Part shown: positions 51,088 through 61,400 of the stretch, one piece after another
Layout of the letters: every line of letters begins with the position of its first letter
How positions within the stretch are numbered: the stretch's first letter is position 1
Origin: Craterostigma plantagineum
Taxonomy: Eukaryota; Streptophyta; Magnoliopsida; Lamiales; Linderniaceae
DNA length: 64,000 nucleotides
Assembly (NCBI GenBank): GCA_027422505.1
Contig: JAPQWV010000018.1
Coordinates: 16,572,001 to 16,636,000, forward strand
Reading direction: 5' to 3'
Notes under the pieces: model-generated
Databases searched by the model: none
Told to the model about the DNA's origin: nothing
Seen by the model: the letters and a program-made list of their open reading frames with translations, nothing else
Made by a program: the position numbers and the translations under genes

Positions 51088-52372
51088 CTAAGGACTTAAG
51101 AGCAGTAGTTCCTCTTCACCATTCGACTTGCTCTTTGACCCTCCGAAAACGGTCAACCAAGAAAAATCCATCTCCCTAACCTTGAGAACCAAATACAGCA
51201 AAATCCCGCAAACGAATCCGAAAGCAGCGCTCGAGCCCGTCAATGAAACCGAAGCGCACACCAACATCACAAACGAATCTTCCTTCGAATTCATATCCTT
51301 CGAAGCCATAGCCAATTCAATCCCAGCGAAGAGCAGCAGTACCCCCAATATCCCGACTGGGAAGTGCTCAAAATTCGAACGAAAGAGTTCCCAAACAACA
51401 GCCCAAGCGCCAATTTACCAAGCCCAAGAAAAACCACCGATAATCCACTCCTACCTCCGAACCTAAACTGCCCCGCCAACCCGCCCGCCCCGTGGCAGAC
51501 GGGCATTGCCCCGAACCAACAACCCACTAAGTTCATAGCCCCGACGCTGACCGAAACTTTGGTCGCCGAGAGCTCTGTGCCCGGGAAAAGATCGCCCGAC
51601 AGCTTGCACACTGCTATGACTGAGTTTAGGACTGATAAGGGGATTTGAGGCACCGCCCCGCGTAAAAATCCAATCTTTAAGTCATCCCAGGTGATTTTCA
51701 GCACGTGGAACTTCGATGGGCCGAATTTTAGGTCTTTGAAGATCGATGGGTCTCGGGCGAAACAGAGGATTAGGCCGAGGAGGAAGACGATTAGGGCTGA
51801 TGGGATTGAGGATAGGATTTTGAGCCTTCTCTGAATTCTGCTGCGTCGATTAGGGTTTGTTTGGGGTGTTCCTTGGCTTCCATCGCCTGTTGTGAGGACT
51901 AGGAAGAGGAGGGAAATTAGGGCTAAAATTAGGCCGTCGAGCCCTAGCCATGGCCGTGGATCTGTGGTCTTTGTTGATGTTGTCTTGGTGAAATCTTGAT
52001 TGTATCGTATGTATTTGATTGCTGAGAATGCGAATTGAAGGCCCTGCGAGAGAAAATTTTTTGCCCTAAAATCGTTTGTAAGGATGGTCGGCGAGCTGTA
52101 ATGAAGTCGTCGGCGGAGAACTTACCTGAGAGAGCTGTACGCCTCTGACGACGGGCAAGGGAAGGAATCGGTAGAGGACCGACATGAGGCCGGTGATGCC
52201 GAGGAAGAAGAGGACGGCGGCGGTGGACAACCCAGCGGCGGCAATCTGCTCGACGGTTAGATGGGGAGATTCAGAGACGGCGACGGCGGCGATTGACTTC
52301 ATGGGCTGGACGGGCATGGGCGTGCCGAAGAGTACGCCGGCGGCGACGTTGTAGATGGCGGTTAGAGGATTT
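51088..52372 (-). pseudogene. MOT2: Molybdate transporter (MOT family), truncated and frameshifted
   Basis: MOT proteins are sulfate-transporter-like molybdate carriers (MOT1 for uptake, MOT2 for vacuolar export). The visible part starts at TAIYNVAAGVLFGTPMPVQP, normally about 60-80 residues into the protein, so the first membrane helices are missing. Exon 1 ends at a GT donor at 52125 and exon 2 starts at 52043. It stays open through MNLVGCWFGAMPVCHGAGGL (the second MOT signature). A one-base loss near 51357 then breaks the frame between FVRIL and the next helix, and the C-terminal part resumes as GVLLLFAGIELAM to a stop at 51088. Upstream of 52372 the sequence changes abruptly to TE-like DNA. 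The symbol MOT2 is inferred mainly from neighbour order. Confidence 0.82.
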
Positions 52373-52527
52373 TTTAAGTAAATAGCCCTTGAGCTGATCA
52401 TCTTTTAAAAAATAGGACCCAAAATCGGACTTTATCTTTCTACCCTTACTAACTCTGCTCTAAAGACTATTTTACCCTTATTTAATGTCAATCAACAACC
52501 TCAACAACACTTAACGATGAAATTAAT
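52373..52527. other. Unassigned sequence at the MOT breakpoint
   Basis: About 155 bases begin with a TTTTTTAAGTAAATAGCCC stretch and lie between the MOT truncation point and the left end of MULE-2. They have no inverted partner at the right end of MULE-2, so they may belong to another insertion or to a deletion scar. Confidence 0.4.
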
Positions 52528-52775
52528 TAAAGGGTTTACATGTTACACTGTAGCGAATATGAACCATATGAAACATCAGACCCGTTATAGAAGAGTGGGG
52601 TAAAAGTAAAAAAAAACAACCACTTTCATTCACTTCCAGTAAAAAAAGCAAGCGTGTCTCCCGCCCCTGCACTGCAAATCGTCTCCACTTTCACTTCCAG
52701 TAAAAGAACAAGCGTGTGCTCTCCCGCCCCTGCACTGCAAATCGTCGTCTTCTCTGCAAATCGACTCATTCGACA

Positions 52776-55749
52776 ATGGCATTCAACGCGAACGTGGAGG
52801 TATGTGTTCTACTCTTCGTCTTCTTCAATTTAACGCGAGAGGGGATCTGGGAACGACCCATCGAACCCTAATTTGGTGCGGACCCGTGCTTGCAAGCATA
52901 GGACAGAGCTTGGTAGCATAGGACTCGCGCTTGCAAGCATAGGACCCGTGCTTGCAAGCATAGGACCCGTGCTTGCAAGCATAGGACATGGGTCACGCGC
53001 GCGTTATAATCAGGGGACCAGCGCTCTATGCCCAGGGGACCCGCGCTTATACGCAGGGGACCCGCGCTTATACGCACGGTTCCCCTGCTTAAACGCTCGG
53101 CTCCTCTTACCTTAACGGGCGGGTCCTGTGCCACTGCGCGTGCGCAAGCGGGGGGACCCGCGCGTTATAAGCAGGTGACCCGCGCGCTATGCCCAGGAGA
53201 CCCGCGCTTATACGCAGGGGACCCGCGCTTATACGCACGGTTCCCCTGCTTAAACGCTCGGGTCCTCTTACCTTAACGGGCGGGTCCTGTGCCACTGCGC
53301 GTGCGCAAGTTCGGGGGACCCGCGCGCTATAAGCAGGGGACCCGCGCGCTATGACCAGGGGACCCGCGCTTATACGCAGGGGACCCTTGCTGGGACCGCG
53401 CCGATGCGCAGGGGTCTCATGCGCGTCCGTGCTTGAATCTCAGCATATGCGATGCGGTCCCCTGCGCATCTATGCATAAGGGTTTTCTGTTTTAATTATT
53501 TCATACCACGTAATTTAGCTAAAATGTGTTTTACGCATAAATTAGGTTGTGATGCAGAAGCAGTTCGACACAGTGGACGAAGTTCCCCGTTTGAGTGTAA
53601 AAATGAGCTCGTTATACGCGGATGCCAGCGAGCTGATAAGACAATGTCTGAACCACCACGAGTGGGAGATTTTTAGGAACGAGAGTCCGTTCGGCCGCCT
53701 TGTTATGGCTGAGCCTGATTTTAACCTCTCGGGCCAGTTGCTGTGGTACCTCATCCAGAATCAGACGATGCTGCACAACCGGGAAGAGTTGTGATGATTT
53801 TTGGCGGAAAACCACTCCGATTTTCAAAGTCGGATTATTGCCTAATCACCGGGCTGAAGTTCGCAGCCGAGCTACCGCCGGTAAACGGCGGCTCACAATT
53901 CACCGCAAGACATTTTGGCAACAGCTCAAAAGTCCGCATGTCGCACGTCAAGCGTGTGTTGGAGGAGTTGTCTGGCGACGAGGACGATGTCGACTTCGAG
54001 AAGCTGAAGTTGGCGGACGTGTACTTCGCCACCGCCGTGTTGATGCCTAGACCGTCGAAGAAGGACACCATCGTCAGTACGACGGTCCTTAGTCTCGTCG
54101 AAGATCGATTTGCATTCTCCCAGTACCCTTGGGGCACCGTGGCTTTCCGTGAGGTGATACGAAGTGTTAAGGTAAATCTACGGGAGAGGCCACGGGACTG
54201 GCTGATCAGTGGGTTCGTACAACCACTTCAGGTGAATTATAACTAAGCTTCTTGCATACCATGTTTTGAGGGACGTTTGTAAGATTTTTTGCTTTTTTTG
54301 TATTCAGATACTAGCATACGAGTGCATGCCGGGGGTTGCAGAGAAGTTTGCGGTTCGCAAAGAAGAAGATTTCACGCCACGCATGCTCAGGTGGGCGACG
54401 AAGAATTGGGGTCGCAAAGCATGCCCGACTCTTAGGACGGTCGCAGATGCCGTCAACGGCGATTTTGTACGAGGATTGTTAGTGCCGTCAGCGGAAGAGT
54501 TGGAGGCGGCGTACTTTAGGGACAGCGTTTTCGACGTTGTGGTGGCACACGACATATTCGACCGTGTGACGGGCCTACTGACGCGGGGAGTGGAGGTTAG
54601 GTGTTCCCCTGTCCACCGCGATCGTGGCGACGACGATCATTTAGCGATCGTACCTGTTGAAGATTTTCCCACACCTGTGGAGGTGGTTGAGGCGGGAGAC
54701 GTTGGTGCTTCGTCGAGTGCCCGAGGAGTTCGAAGAAGAGGCAAAGCGCCTGTAGAATTTGTTGATCTAAGTGATGAGGATTCTGGCTCAGATAGAAATG
54801 AGAAGTGGAGCAAGAAGTACCTCGGGCGAGTGGACTTCTCCGGGCGTGAGCTGATTCATGAACACGATCGCGTGCTCATTGACATGTACCTTCAAGCGGC
54901 AAGATTTAGGTAACTGTTTACTTTCGATGTCAATCTCAGTTATCGTACCTGAACACGTAATAATTTTTCTTTTTATGCAGTGATAACGTTTGGTAGTCTG
55001 ACATGTGCGACGTGGATGCCCAAGGCTTCTACATGTTGCTCTTCCATGATATGCTCAAGTCCAATTGTCTTGACGCATATCTAGATTGCTTGAGGCGAAT
55101 CTATGCGGACAATGAGAATTATCCTCTTGTCTTCGTCTTTTCAAGTTACGTGCAAGACGAGCACTTTAGGAAGGCGCAGAAGTTGAATAGGAAGGCGAAA
55201 GTACGGGTGGATGATATGGAGAGCTTCGTGAATGGATTGTCGAGAAGCAGTCGGAGCTGGTTGGAGCGTCTCACGGAGGATGAATTGCTACGATGCAAGT
55301 ACATCATCTCTCCTGTTTGCGCACGGGCCCACTGGGCAGTGCTTATTTTTGACGCGTCAACGCAAACCTTCGTCCTTCACGATTCATTGGGCGCGCATGG
55401 TGTGCAATTCGCCGGGAGAGTGTTCGTAAGTAGCTGAAATCCGTTTGTCTATCATTTTTATTTATTTAGTAACATGTTACACGTTTGCTATATTTTGCAG
55501 GCGGAGTTTCTTTCTGCATATTGGCGTTTCATGTTCGACATCGTCACAAAGCCGAAGTTGAATAATAAAATGAATCGCCAGCAGAAGGCTGACAGCTTGG
55601 ATTGCGGGGTTCATGCGGCGTTGACGGTGGAGACGGTTATGGTTGACACGCCCGAGTTTGATGATTATCAAAGGCAGATTGATATTTCAGCGTATCGAGC
55701 CACTATGGCTGCACGGATATTGCGTGACCCGCATAGCTGTATGAATTGA
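52776..55749 (+). pseudogene. DUF1985 plus Ulp1 (C48) protease gene of MULE-2
   Basis: Exons: 52776-52799 (MAFNANVE, inside the terminal repeat), 53546-54231, 54308-54909, 54981-55425 and 55501-55749. Exon 2 carries DUF1985 (SPFGRLVMAEPDFNLSGQLL, then DVYFATAVLM and FAFSQYPWGTVAFREVIRSV). Exon 3 ends in a Ser/Asp-rich linker. Exons 4-5 form a C48 SUMO-protease-like domain: the catalytic His is in ARAHWAVLIF (codon 55330), Asp in LHDSLG (55381) and Cys in DSLDCGVHAAL (about 55603), with an upstream Gln in NRQQKAD. A one-base loss near 53791 breaks exon 2, and a TAG at 54994 interrupts exon 4. The catalytic residues are otherwise complete. The gene runs toward the transposase and is driven from the left end. 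Confidence 0.85.
52870..53420. repeat. 21-bp GGGACCCGCGC array, left intron of MULE-2
   Basis: Units such as GGGGACCCGCGCTTATACGC and CATAGGACCCGTGCTTGCAA (21 bases each) follow one another in tandem. A larger block of about 180 bases (near 53030-53140 and 53210-53300, with TAAACGCTCGG and CCTTAACGGGCGGGTCCTGT) is itself duplicated. The array fills the first intron of the DUF1985-Ulp1 gene. Confidence 0.9.
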
Positions 55750-55989
55750 TTTGTTTGGCTGAGTTTGGAAGTGTTGTGTTAATTGTAAGTGGCTTTGTAG
55801 GTTTATTGGACTTGGTGTAGTTGAAGGGTTTATGGATGTTAGTTTTAGGTTTATTTGACTAAAATTTTTTGATATTATTGAATGAATTGATTCTCTGTAT
55901 GAAACGAAAGTACGTGATGCGACGATTTGACTTGTTACTGAGGAAAATATTTTGACCAAATACTCAGTAATTGTTCAATTATTGGTACG

Positions 55990-56160
55990 ACTAAAGCGAA
56001 CGTGAGAAACCCTAAATAATCAGGGGACCCGTTCATATACATATACGGGACACGTCCCATCAGCGCCAATGCAATAAGCGCGGGTCCCCTGATTTTATGT
56101 GCGGGTCCCCTGATTTTACGTGCAGGTCCCATGATTTCAAGTTATGGTCCCTTTAGCGCG
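55990..56160. repeat. GGGACCC repeat cluster before the transposase
   Basis: Five or six degenerate copies of the same unit (AGGGGACCCG, GGGTCCCCTGATTTTA) lie in mixed orientation between the Ulp1 gene and the transposase. The stretch 55750-55990 shows no gene. Confidence 0.8.
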
Positions 56161-56291
56161 TATCCCACCATATGACTTGATAAACCTTTAAAATAATGCA
56201 CGACCATTTTTGGTACAGAAAGCATACATTCCACCATTTTTGGTACAGAAAGCATACATTCCACCATCGTCATTCTCTTTTGGTGATAATC

Positions 56292-58598
56292 ATGACGATC
56301 ACCAGCATTGTTTTTCAAGTCGATGGTCACTGGATAATTCGCGAGGACAATACGTCGAACTGGGTTCCCGATCCAACTTGCCGTTGGCAATCAATCTTGG
56401 TCGACGACGGTTCATGCACGTTAGTGGATCTCACTAACGAGATATTGAATGCATTGTCGTTACGCAACGACAATACCAAACTACGGATAAGCTACATGCC
56501 TTGCATAGACTACAATTATGTGCGCCCCATCTACATCGAGAACGATTACGGCGTACGTGCGTACCTTGGAAGTGGTTGCCCACGATCAAGACCACCTCTT
56601 CACGTGGAACTTCAATTATCCGTCATTGCGTCACCGCCACATCAACCTCATGATAATGATTTCTCCGGTTTCGACGTCGGCCTTATAGCGCATTGCGATA
56701 CAAACGCCGAAATCCAACCATTTGAGGGTTTTCCCAGCACATCTTACAACCCTCCTTACCAAAGTAATGAAAGCAGTGGTTACGTAGGCGATTACTCCGG
56801 AATGTGCGGCCAAGGAGATGATAATGAGAACGAGCAAGTCGGACGGGACGACGAAAATGAGAACGAGGAAGGTGCCTTAATGCATGATGATGATGATGAT
56901 GATGGCGATGATGATGACGATTTTGACGACACAACTGATGTGGCCGACGATGGTACCTATTCGTTTACGGATGGTTCGACCCTATATGTTGGTCAAGAAT
57001 TCCGTAGCAAGAAAGAATTGAAGGACGAAATCACTAAAATCGCTGTCGCTGCATGCTTCGAACTCCAAGTGGATCGGTCAAACAAAACCCTGTACGTAGT
57101 GAAATGTGCGAAGGAGAACTGCGAATGGCGAATACGAGGTGCACAGGACAAGGACTCCCCCTTTTTCTCAATCCGAAAGTACGTCAACACGCACACGTGC
57201 AGCGTGTCTCATCGACGCCGTAGACATCGCCAGGGAAGTTCGTCGCTCGTATCGAGCACGTTGTTGGAAAATTTCAGGGCTCCTAAAGACATCCCCGCTC
57301 CCAGTTCCATACAGTCGATGATGCAGAGCAGGGGAGTAGAAGTTTCATACTACAAGGCTTGGAGAGGAAAACAAATTGCGACCGACGAACTAGTTGGTAA
57401 CAGCGACGCTTGCTACGGTTTACTGCCGTCTTACTTAGATGCGGTGAGGCAAGCCAACGAGGGCAGTATCACTGATTGGGAGATGGACGAAGACAATCGG
57501 TTCAAGTACATGTTCTTGGCATACGGTGCATGCGTCAGAGGCTATACGTTCATGAGGAAATTCGTTTCTATCGACGCCACTTTTTTGAAGGGGAAGTATA
57601 AGGGACTCATGATGATTGCCACTGCGCAAGACGGCGATTTCCATCAATATCCTTTAGCATGGGGTATTGCCGACGGGTCGGAGGGAACCGACCCATGGAC
57701 GTGGTTTCTGTCGAGATTAAGACGTTTTGTTGCGGATGGCGACGATCTAATAATTTCTGATCGGAACCCTGGAATAAAGAATGCAGTTCCGGCCGTTTTC
57801 CCGAACGCGTTTCATGGTTTCTGTGCGTGGCACCTTCAACAAAACGTGAAGACGAAAATGAAGAAGAAAGGTGCTTGCCCGATTTTTTGGCGTGTCGCTA
57901 CTGCCTACACAAAGAGTGAGTCCGACAGTCATTTTAAGCAGCTTTCACCAAAATATGCAGACGTGGCTAAATATCTTGACGAAGTCCCAAGGGAAACGTG
58001 GACGCGAGCATATTGCCCTAGATCAAGATACAACATAATGACGACCAATGGATCCGAGTCTACAAATGCAGCTCTACGTAAGGACATGGAGCTTCCAATT
58101 ATTGGACTGTTGCGCTCGATTCAACGACTAACATCATCATGGTTCAGTAAGCATCGGCGAACTGCCGAAGCTTCAATCGCCGCGAACATGACTAGCTTTA
58201 CGCCGAAGGTGGAGTCGATCATACGAGAGAATTTCACCGAGTCGCAAAAATTTCATGCGTCGGAAGTCGGGCATCTAACATATAACGTGTACGGGCAGCA
58301 TGTGAACGAGGTGGTAGATTTGGGGCTGCGCACATGCACGTGCATGATGTTTGACATCGATCGTATCCCATGTCCACATGCGATTGCAGCTTGTGGTTCT
58401 GCCCAAGTGCCGGTGTATTCATTAGTGCACGATTATTATAGCTTGGAGATCTGGAAGTTGGCATACGAAGGAACTATACGTCCGGTAACGGACCGCATTG
58501 AAAGTAGTATGGACATGTTGCCGCCTCGTGTTGGTTCACAACGTGGACGACCCCAGAAAAATCGGTTTCCTTCGGTGGGTGAATTTTTTAGGAGATAA
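56292..58598 (+). CDS. MURA-type transposase of MULE-2, intact
   Basis: A single open frame of 768 codons encodes a Mutator transposase. Order of parts: N-terminal MuDR-like region, an Asp-only stretch (about residues 196-215), a DNA-binding zinc region (YVGQEFRSKKELKDEI, then CEWRIRGAQD and HTC), the DDE core, a SWIM finger and an AT-hook-like end (RGRPQK). The catalytic residues are D428 in SIDATFLKGKY, D490 in LIISDRNPG and E589 in NGSESTNAALR. The SWIM finger starts near residue 682 (CTCMMFDIDRIPCPH). An ATG at 56196 is in frame, but the extra 32 codons come largely from a 31-base tandem duplication, so 56292 is preferred. No stop or frame change is seen, unlike all other TE genes here. 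Confidence 0.9.
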   Translation: MTITSIVFQVDGHWIIREDNTSNWVPDPTCRWQSILVDDGSCTLVDLTNEILNALSLRNDNTKLRISYMPCIDYNYVRPIYIENDYGVRAYLGSGCPRSRPPLHVELQLSVIASPPHQPHDNDFSGFDVGLIAHCDTNAEIQPFEGFPSTSYNPPYQSNESSGYVGDYSGMCGQGDDNENEQVGRDDENENEEGALMHDDDDDDGDDDDDFDDTTDVADDGTYSFTDGSTLYVGQEFRSKKELKDEITKIAVAACFELQVDRSNKTLYVVKCAKENCEWRIRGAQDKDSPFFSIRKYVNTHTCSVSHRRRRHRQGSSSLVSSTLLENFRAPKDIPAPSSIQSMMQSRGVEVSYYKAWRGKQIATDELVGNSDACYGLLPSYLDAVRQANEGSITDWEMDEDNRFKYMFLAYGACVRGYTFMRKFVSIDATFLKGKYKGLMMIATAQDGDFHQYPLAWGIADGSEGTDPWTWFLSRLRRFVADGDDLIISDRNPGIKNAVPAVFPNAFHGFCAWHLQQNVKTKMKKKGACPIFWRVATAYTKSESDSHFKQLSPKYADVAKYLDEVPRETWTRAYCPRSRYNIMTTNGSESTNAALRKDMELPIIGLLRSIQRLTSSWFSKHRRTAEASIAANMTSFTPKVESIIRENFTESQKFHASEVGHLTYNVYGQHVNEVVDLGLRTCTCMMFDIDRIPCPHAIAACGSAQVPVYSLVHDYYSLEIWKLAYEGTIRPVTDRIESSMDMLPPRVGSQRGRPQKNRFPSVGEFFRR

Positions 58599-58719
58599 CG
58601 TTGTAATATGTGTGTATCGTCGTATTCAGAGTGGCTTATACGTTGCCATTTGTGTTATGTTATGTAAGGTTGTGTTACGTGCGTCTGCATGAATATTGAG
58701 GTAGAAAACCCTTATGCAC

Positions 58720-59470
58720 AAATGCGCAGCTTCCCACTGCGCATTGTGGTTCCCGCCGGGTCCCCTTCACATAACGTAACGTCCCCTGCCTTTAGCGTTT
58801 GGACCGTGCGAACTTCTAATCCCCTGCCCATAACGTATGGTCCCCTGCCTTTAACGTAAGGTCCCCTGCCTTTAACGCCGGGTCCCCTGCCTTTAACGTA
58901 AGGTCCTATGCCTTGTTAGGAAAGCGACCCGCGCGTAAAGAGCAGTGGACCTGCGCGTTATGAGCAGCGTCCCCGCACTTATATTCAGGGGACGCACATT
59001 AGGGTTGGACAAGTTCGCTTAGTAAGTGGGTCCAATAATTGTTTAATTATTGATGAAAAGTGACATGTCAGAGCAGTGCTTCATTTATTGGTGAAAAGTG
59101 ACATGTCAGAGCAGTGTCATTATACGGTATGTATAGGACAGATGACTTGACATTTGATCCCCGATTTGGGGCTTTTGTCCCCTGCGAAAATGTAATATTA
59201 TTAAATCCTTAATAAGATAATAATTAATAAAAAATTAAGTGCGCGATTAACAAAATTGGAAAAAATAACAATTAGATTAACAATATCTGACTCCAAGTTT
59301 GAAATCCAAAAAATATATATTCCAACAAGTATTTCAAGTAATTAATATATATATAAATCCCGTCAAATTGTTGCGCAATATAATCAGGGGACCCGCGCGT
59401 AAAGATCAGGGGACCTGCGCGTTATGAGCAGCGTCCCCGCACTTATATTCAGGGGACCCGCGCAGGCAAC
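58720..59470. repeat. GGGACCC arrays and long direct repeats in MULE-2
   Basis: The first array spans 58720-59000 (CCCCTGCCTTTAACG, repeated five times). A stretch of more than 60 bases near 58922-58990 (CCCGCGCGTAAAG to ACTTATATTCAGGGGAC) recurs at about 59389-59460. A 33-base unit with AAAAGTGACATGTCAGAGCA occurs twice at about 59053-59117. The stretch 59160-59380 and 59470-59752 is AT-rich without a gene. Confidence 0.82.
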
Positions 59471-61239
59471 GTGCGTAGCAAACAGCCGAAAAGTTAAAAT
59501 CATAACAACCAAGTGAAATTATGTCAAATCACTTAAAATTCAGTTATTTATATGTCAAATCACACATCAGTCTCACTGAAAAAAAGTTGGAAACGATAGA
59601 AAAACTCAATCTTTCACAATTCTAAACCCTAAATAGCTATCCAACAAACGATAAGTTAATATGAAACAAGTAAAACTAAAATTCAACAGAGAAATTCTAC
59701 AACACATGAAATTTATACTCAACACAGGAAATTTTAGTCAACAACAAAATTACTAAAAACTGTCCCAATCATTATTGAAAATAGAGCCTGCTAGGTATTT
59801 TCTAAACTCCTTCATATGAGTTTGATTGAGGCGGGAGACGTCGTCCTTCTTCATCATAAGCGACATTGCGGCACGCAACATCGCCACGCCATCTTCTCCC
59901 CTGAAAAGCATATCCAACACGACACTAATTTTTAAAGACGACGACAAAGTAATAAAACGCAACATTCATCAAAACTTACTGATTTTGTTTTCGGAAGTCG
60001 CGACGCCAAGTAGCCGGCCAGCTCTTGCCCTTGTTAGGCATGCGTTTTATCAGCTCCAGATCCTTGAAAATCGCCGGGATTACGATCTTAAGTTTGTTGA
60101 CGTCATCGGCGATATAGCGCCAGTCGAAGCCAGGAGGCGCATCGGAGTCGTAAATCTCGAACACCTTTTCCCGCACATCAACAACGAACACACCCATCGG
60201 CCTGACGTACGCATGGGGATGGCAACTTTGGCCGCTAGATCCCACGACCTGCACTTCCAATCTTCATCTTCCCCCCTTGCGAACGGGATCAATCTCTTGA
60301 AGCCTTTCCCAGACGGCTTCACGATGAAATTTAGCACCCCTCGCTCGTCGACGAGCGTCTTAAACCTACAGGGCATGTACGCGACTTTGGTCGCAACCGA
60401 TTTGCTAAATTTCTGCATGTAATCGATCCCAGCGAGGCATTCATCGACGTGCTGCAATACAATATAGACCATTTTTCAACACATTCAAGTAAGGTGACGA
60501 AAGGTATTTGGTAAATTTATATACGTACCATCTCATCGAGTGGAAAACCCTCAGTCGCCAGGTTCAGGAGCCATCTAGGGTCGTGTTCTTGTAGCTTCCC
60601 TTGGACCTTCATGCCGGTAATCTGCATGATCGTTAAAAGCTGACTTTCGACTTTTGGCCACATGTTATTGGCCTTGAATTGGATATGCCGCTGGAACGCC
60701 GTAAGCTTCGGAGCTTTGACCGTATTCATCGATGGGAAATCGGTGAACGGCGTCGTCGTGTACCAAGATGGCTTCTTCGTCCGCTCAGGGGTCTTCTCTC
60801 TGACGACGCCTTTTCCTTTGTCGGCCGCTTGGACAGAAACCGAAGCCTCGGCGTGCGTCTCCAACTGAGGGACGTCCTGTAGCAGCTCGGCATGCGTCTC
60901 GAATTGAGCGTGGTCGTCTGGAGGCTCGTCCATGGTCTCGAACTGAGCGTGTTCCTCTGGAGCCTCTACGTCCGTCGCGACCTCGTCGTCCGTCGCGACC
61001 ACCTCTTCTCTTCTCTCTGCGTCTTCGCCGGTCCAAACCGGTTGGACATAGTCTTTCCAACGGGAGTCTGCCCATTCCGACGGACTATGACCGTCCCATA
61101 CATCCAGACTCGGAATATAGCCATCCGGTCCCATGTACGATGTCCTCCTCCATCTCTCGTCGTAATCTATACAAGAAAATTCGAAAATAACTATATATTA
61201 TTTTTCACGTCCTTAAGTATAAAAACTTACCAATATCCG

Positions 61240-61400
61240 GCGATATAACGACCGATCCACGCCCAATATCGGGCGGTGTAGCGACCGATCCACGCCCAAT
61301 CTCGGGCGGTGTAGCGACCGATCCACGCCCAATATCGGGCGGTGTAGCGACCGACGATCCACGCCCAAACTCGGTCTGTGGAGCGTGCGATCCACCACCA
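61240..61400 (-). repeat. 33-bp in-frame tandem repeat (11-residue unit)
   Basis: About four copies of a 33-base unit (plus strand CCGATCCACGCCCAATATCG) encode GRGSVATPPDI repeats on minus. The unit is in frame with exon 4 of the DUF1985 gene and keeps it open. Confidence 0.92.

Noticed and set aside
52870..53420. GGGACCC array looked like a CRISPR-type repeat array
   Set aside because: Units are directly tandem without unique spacers and lie in a plant MULE intron.
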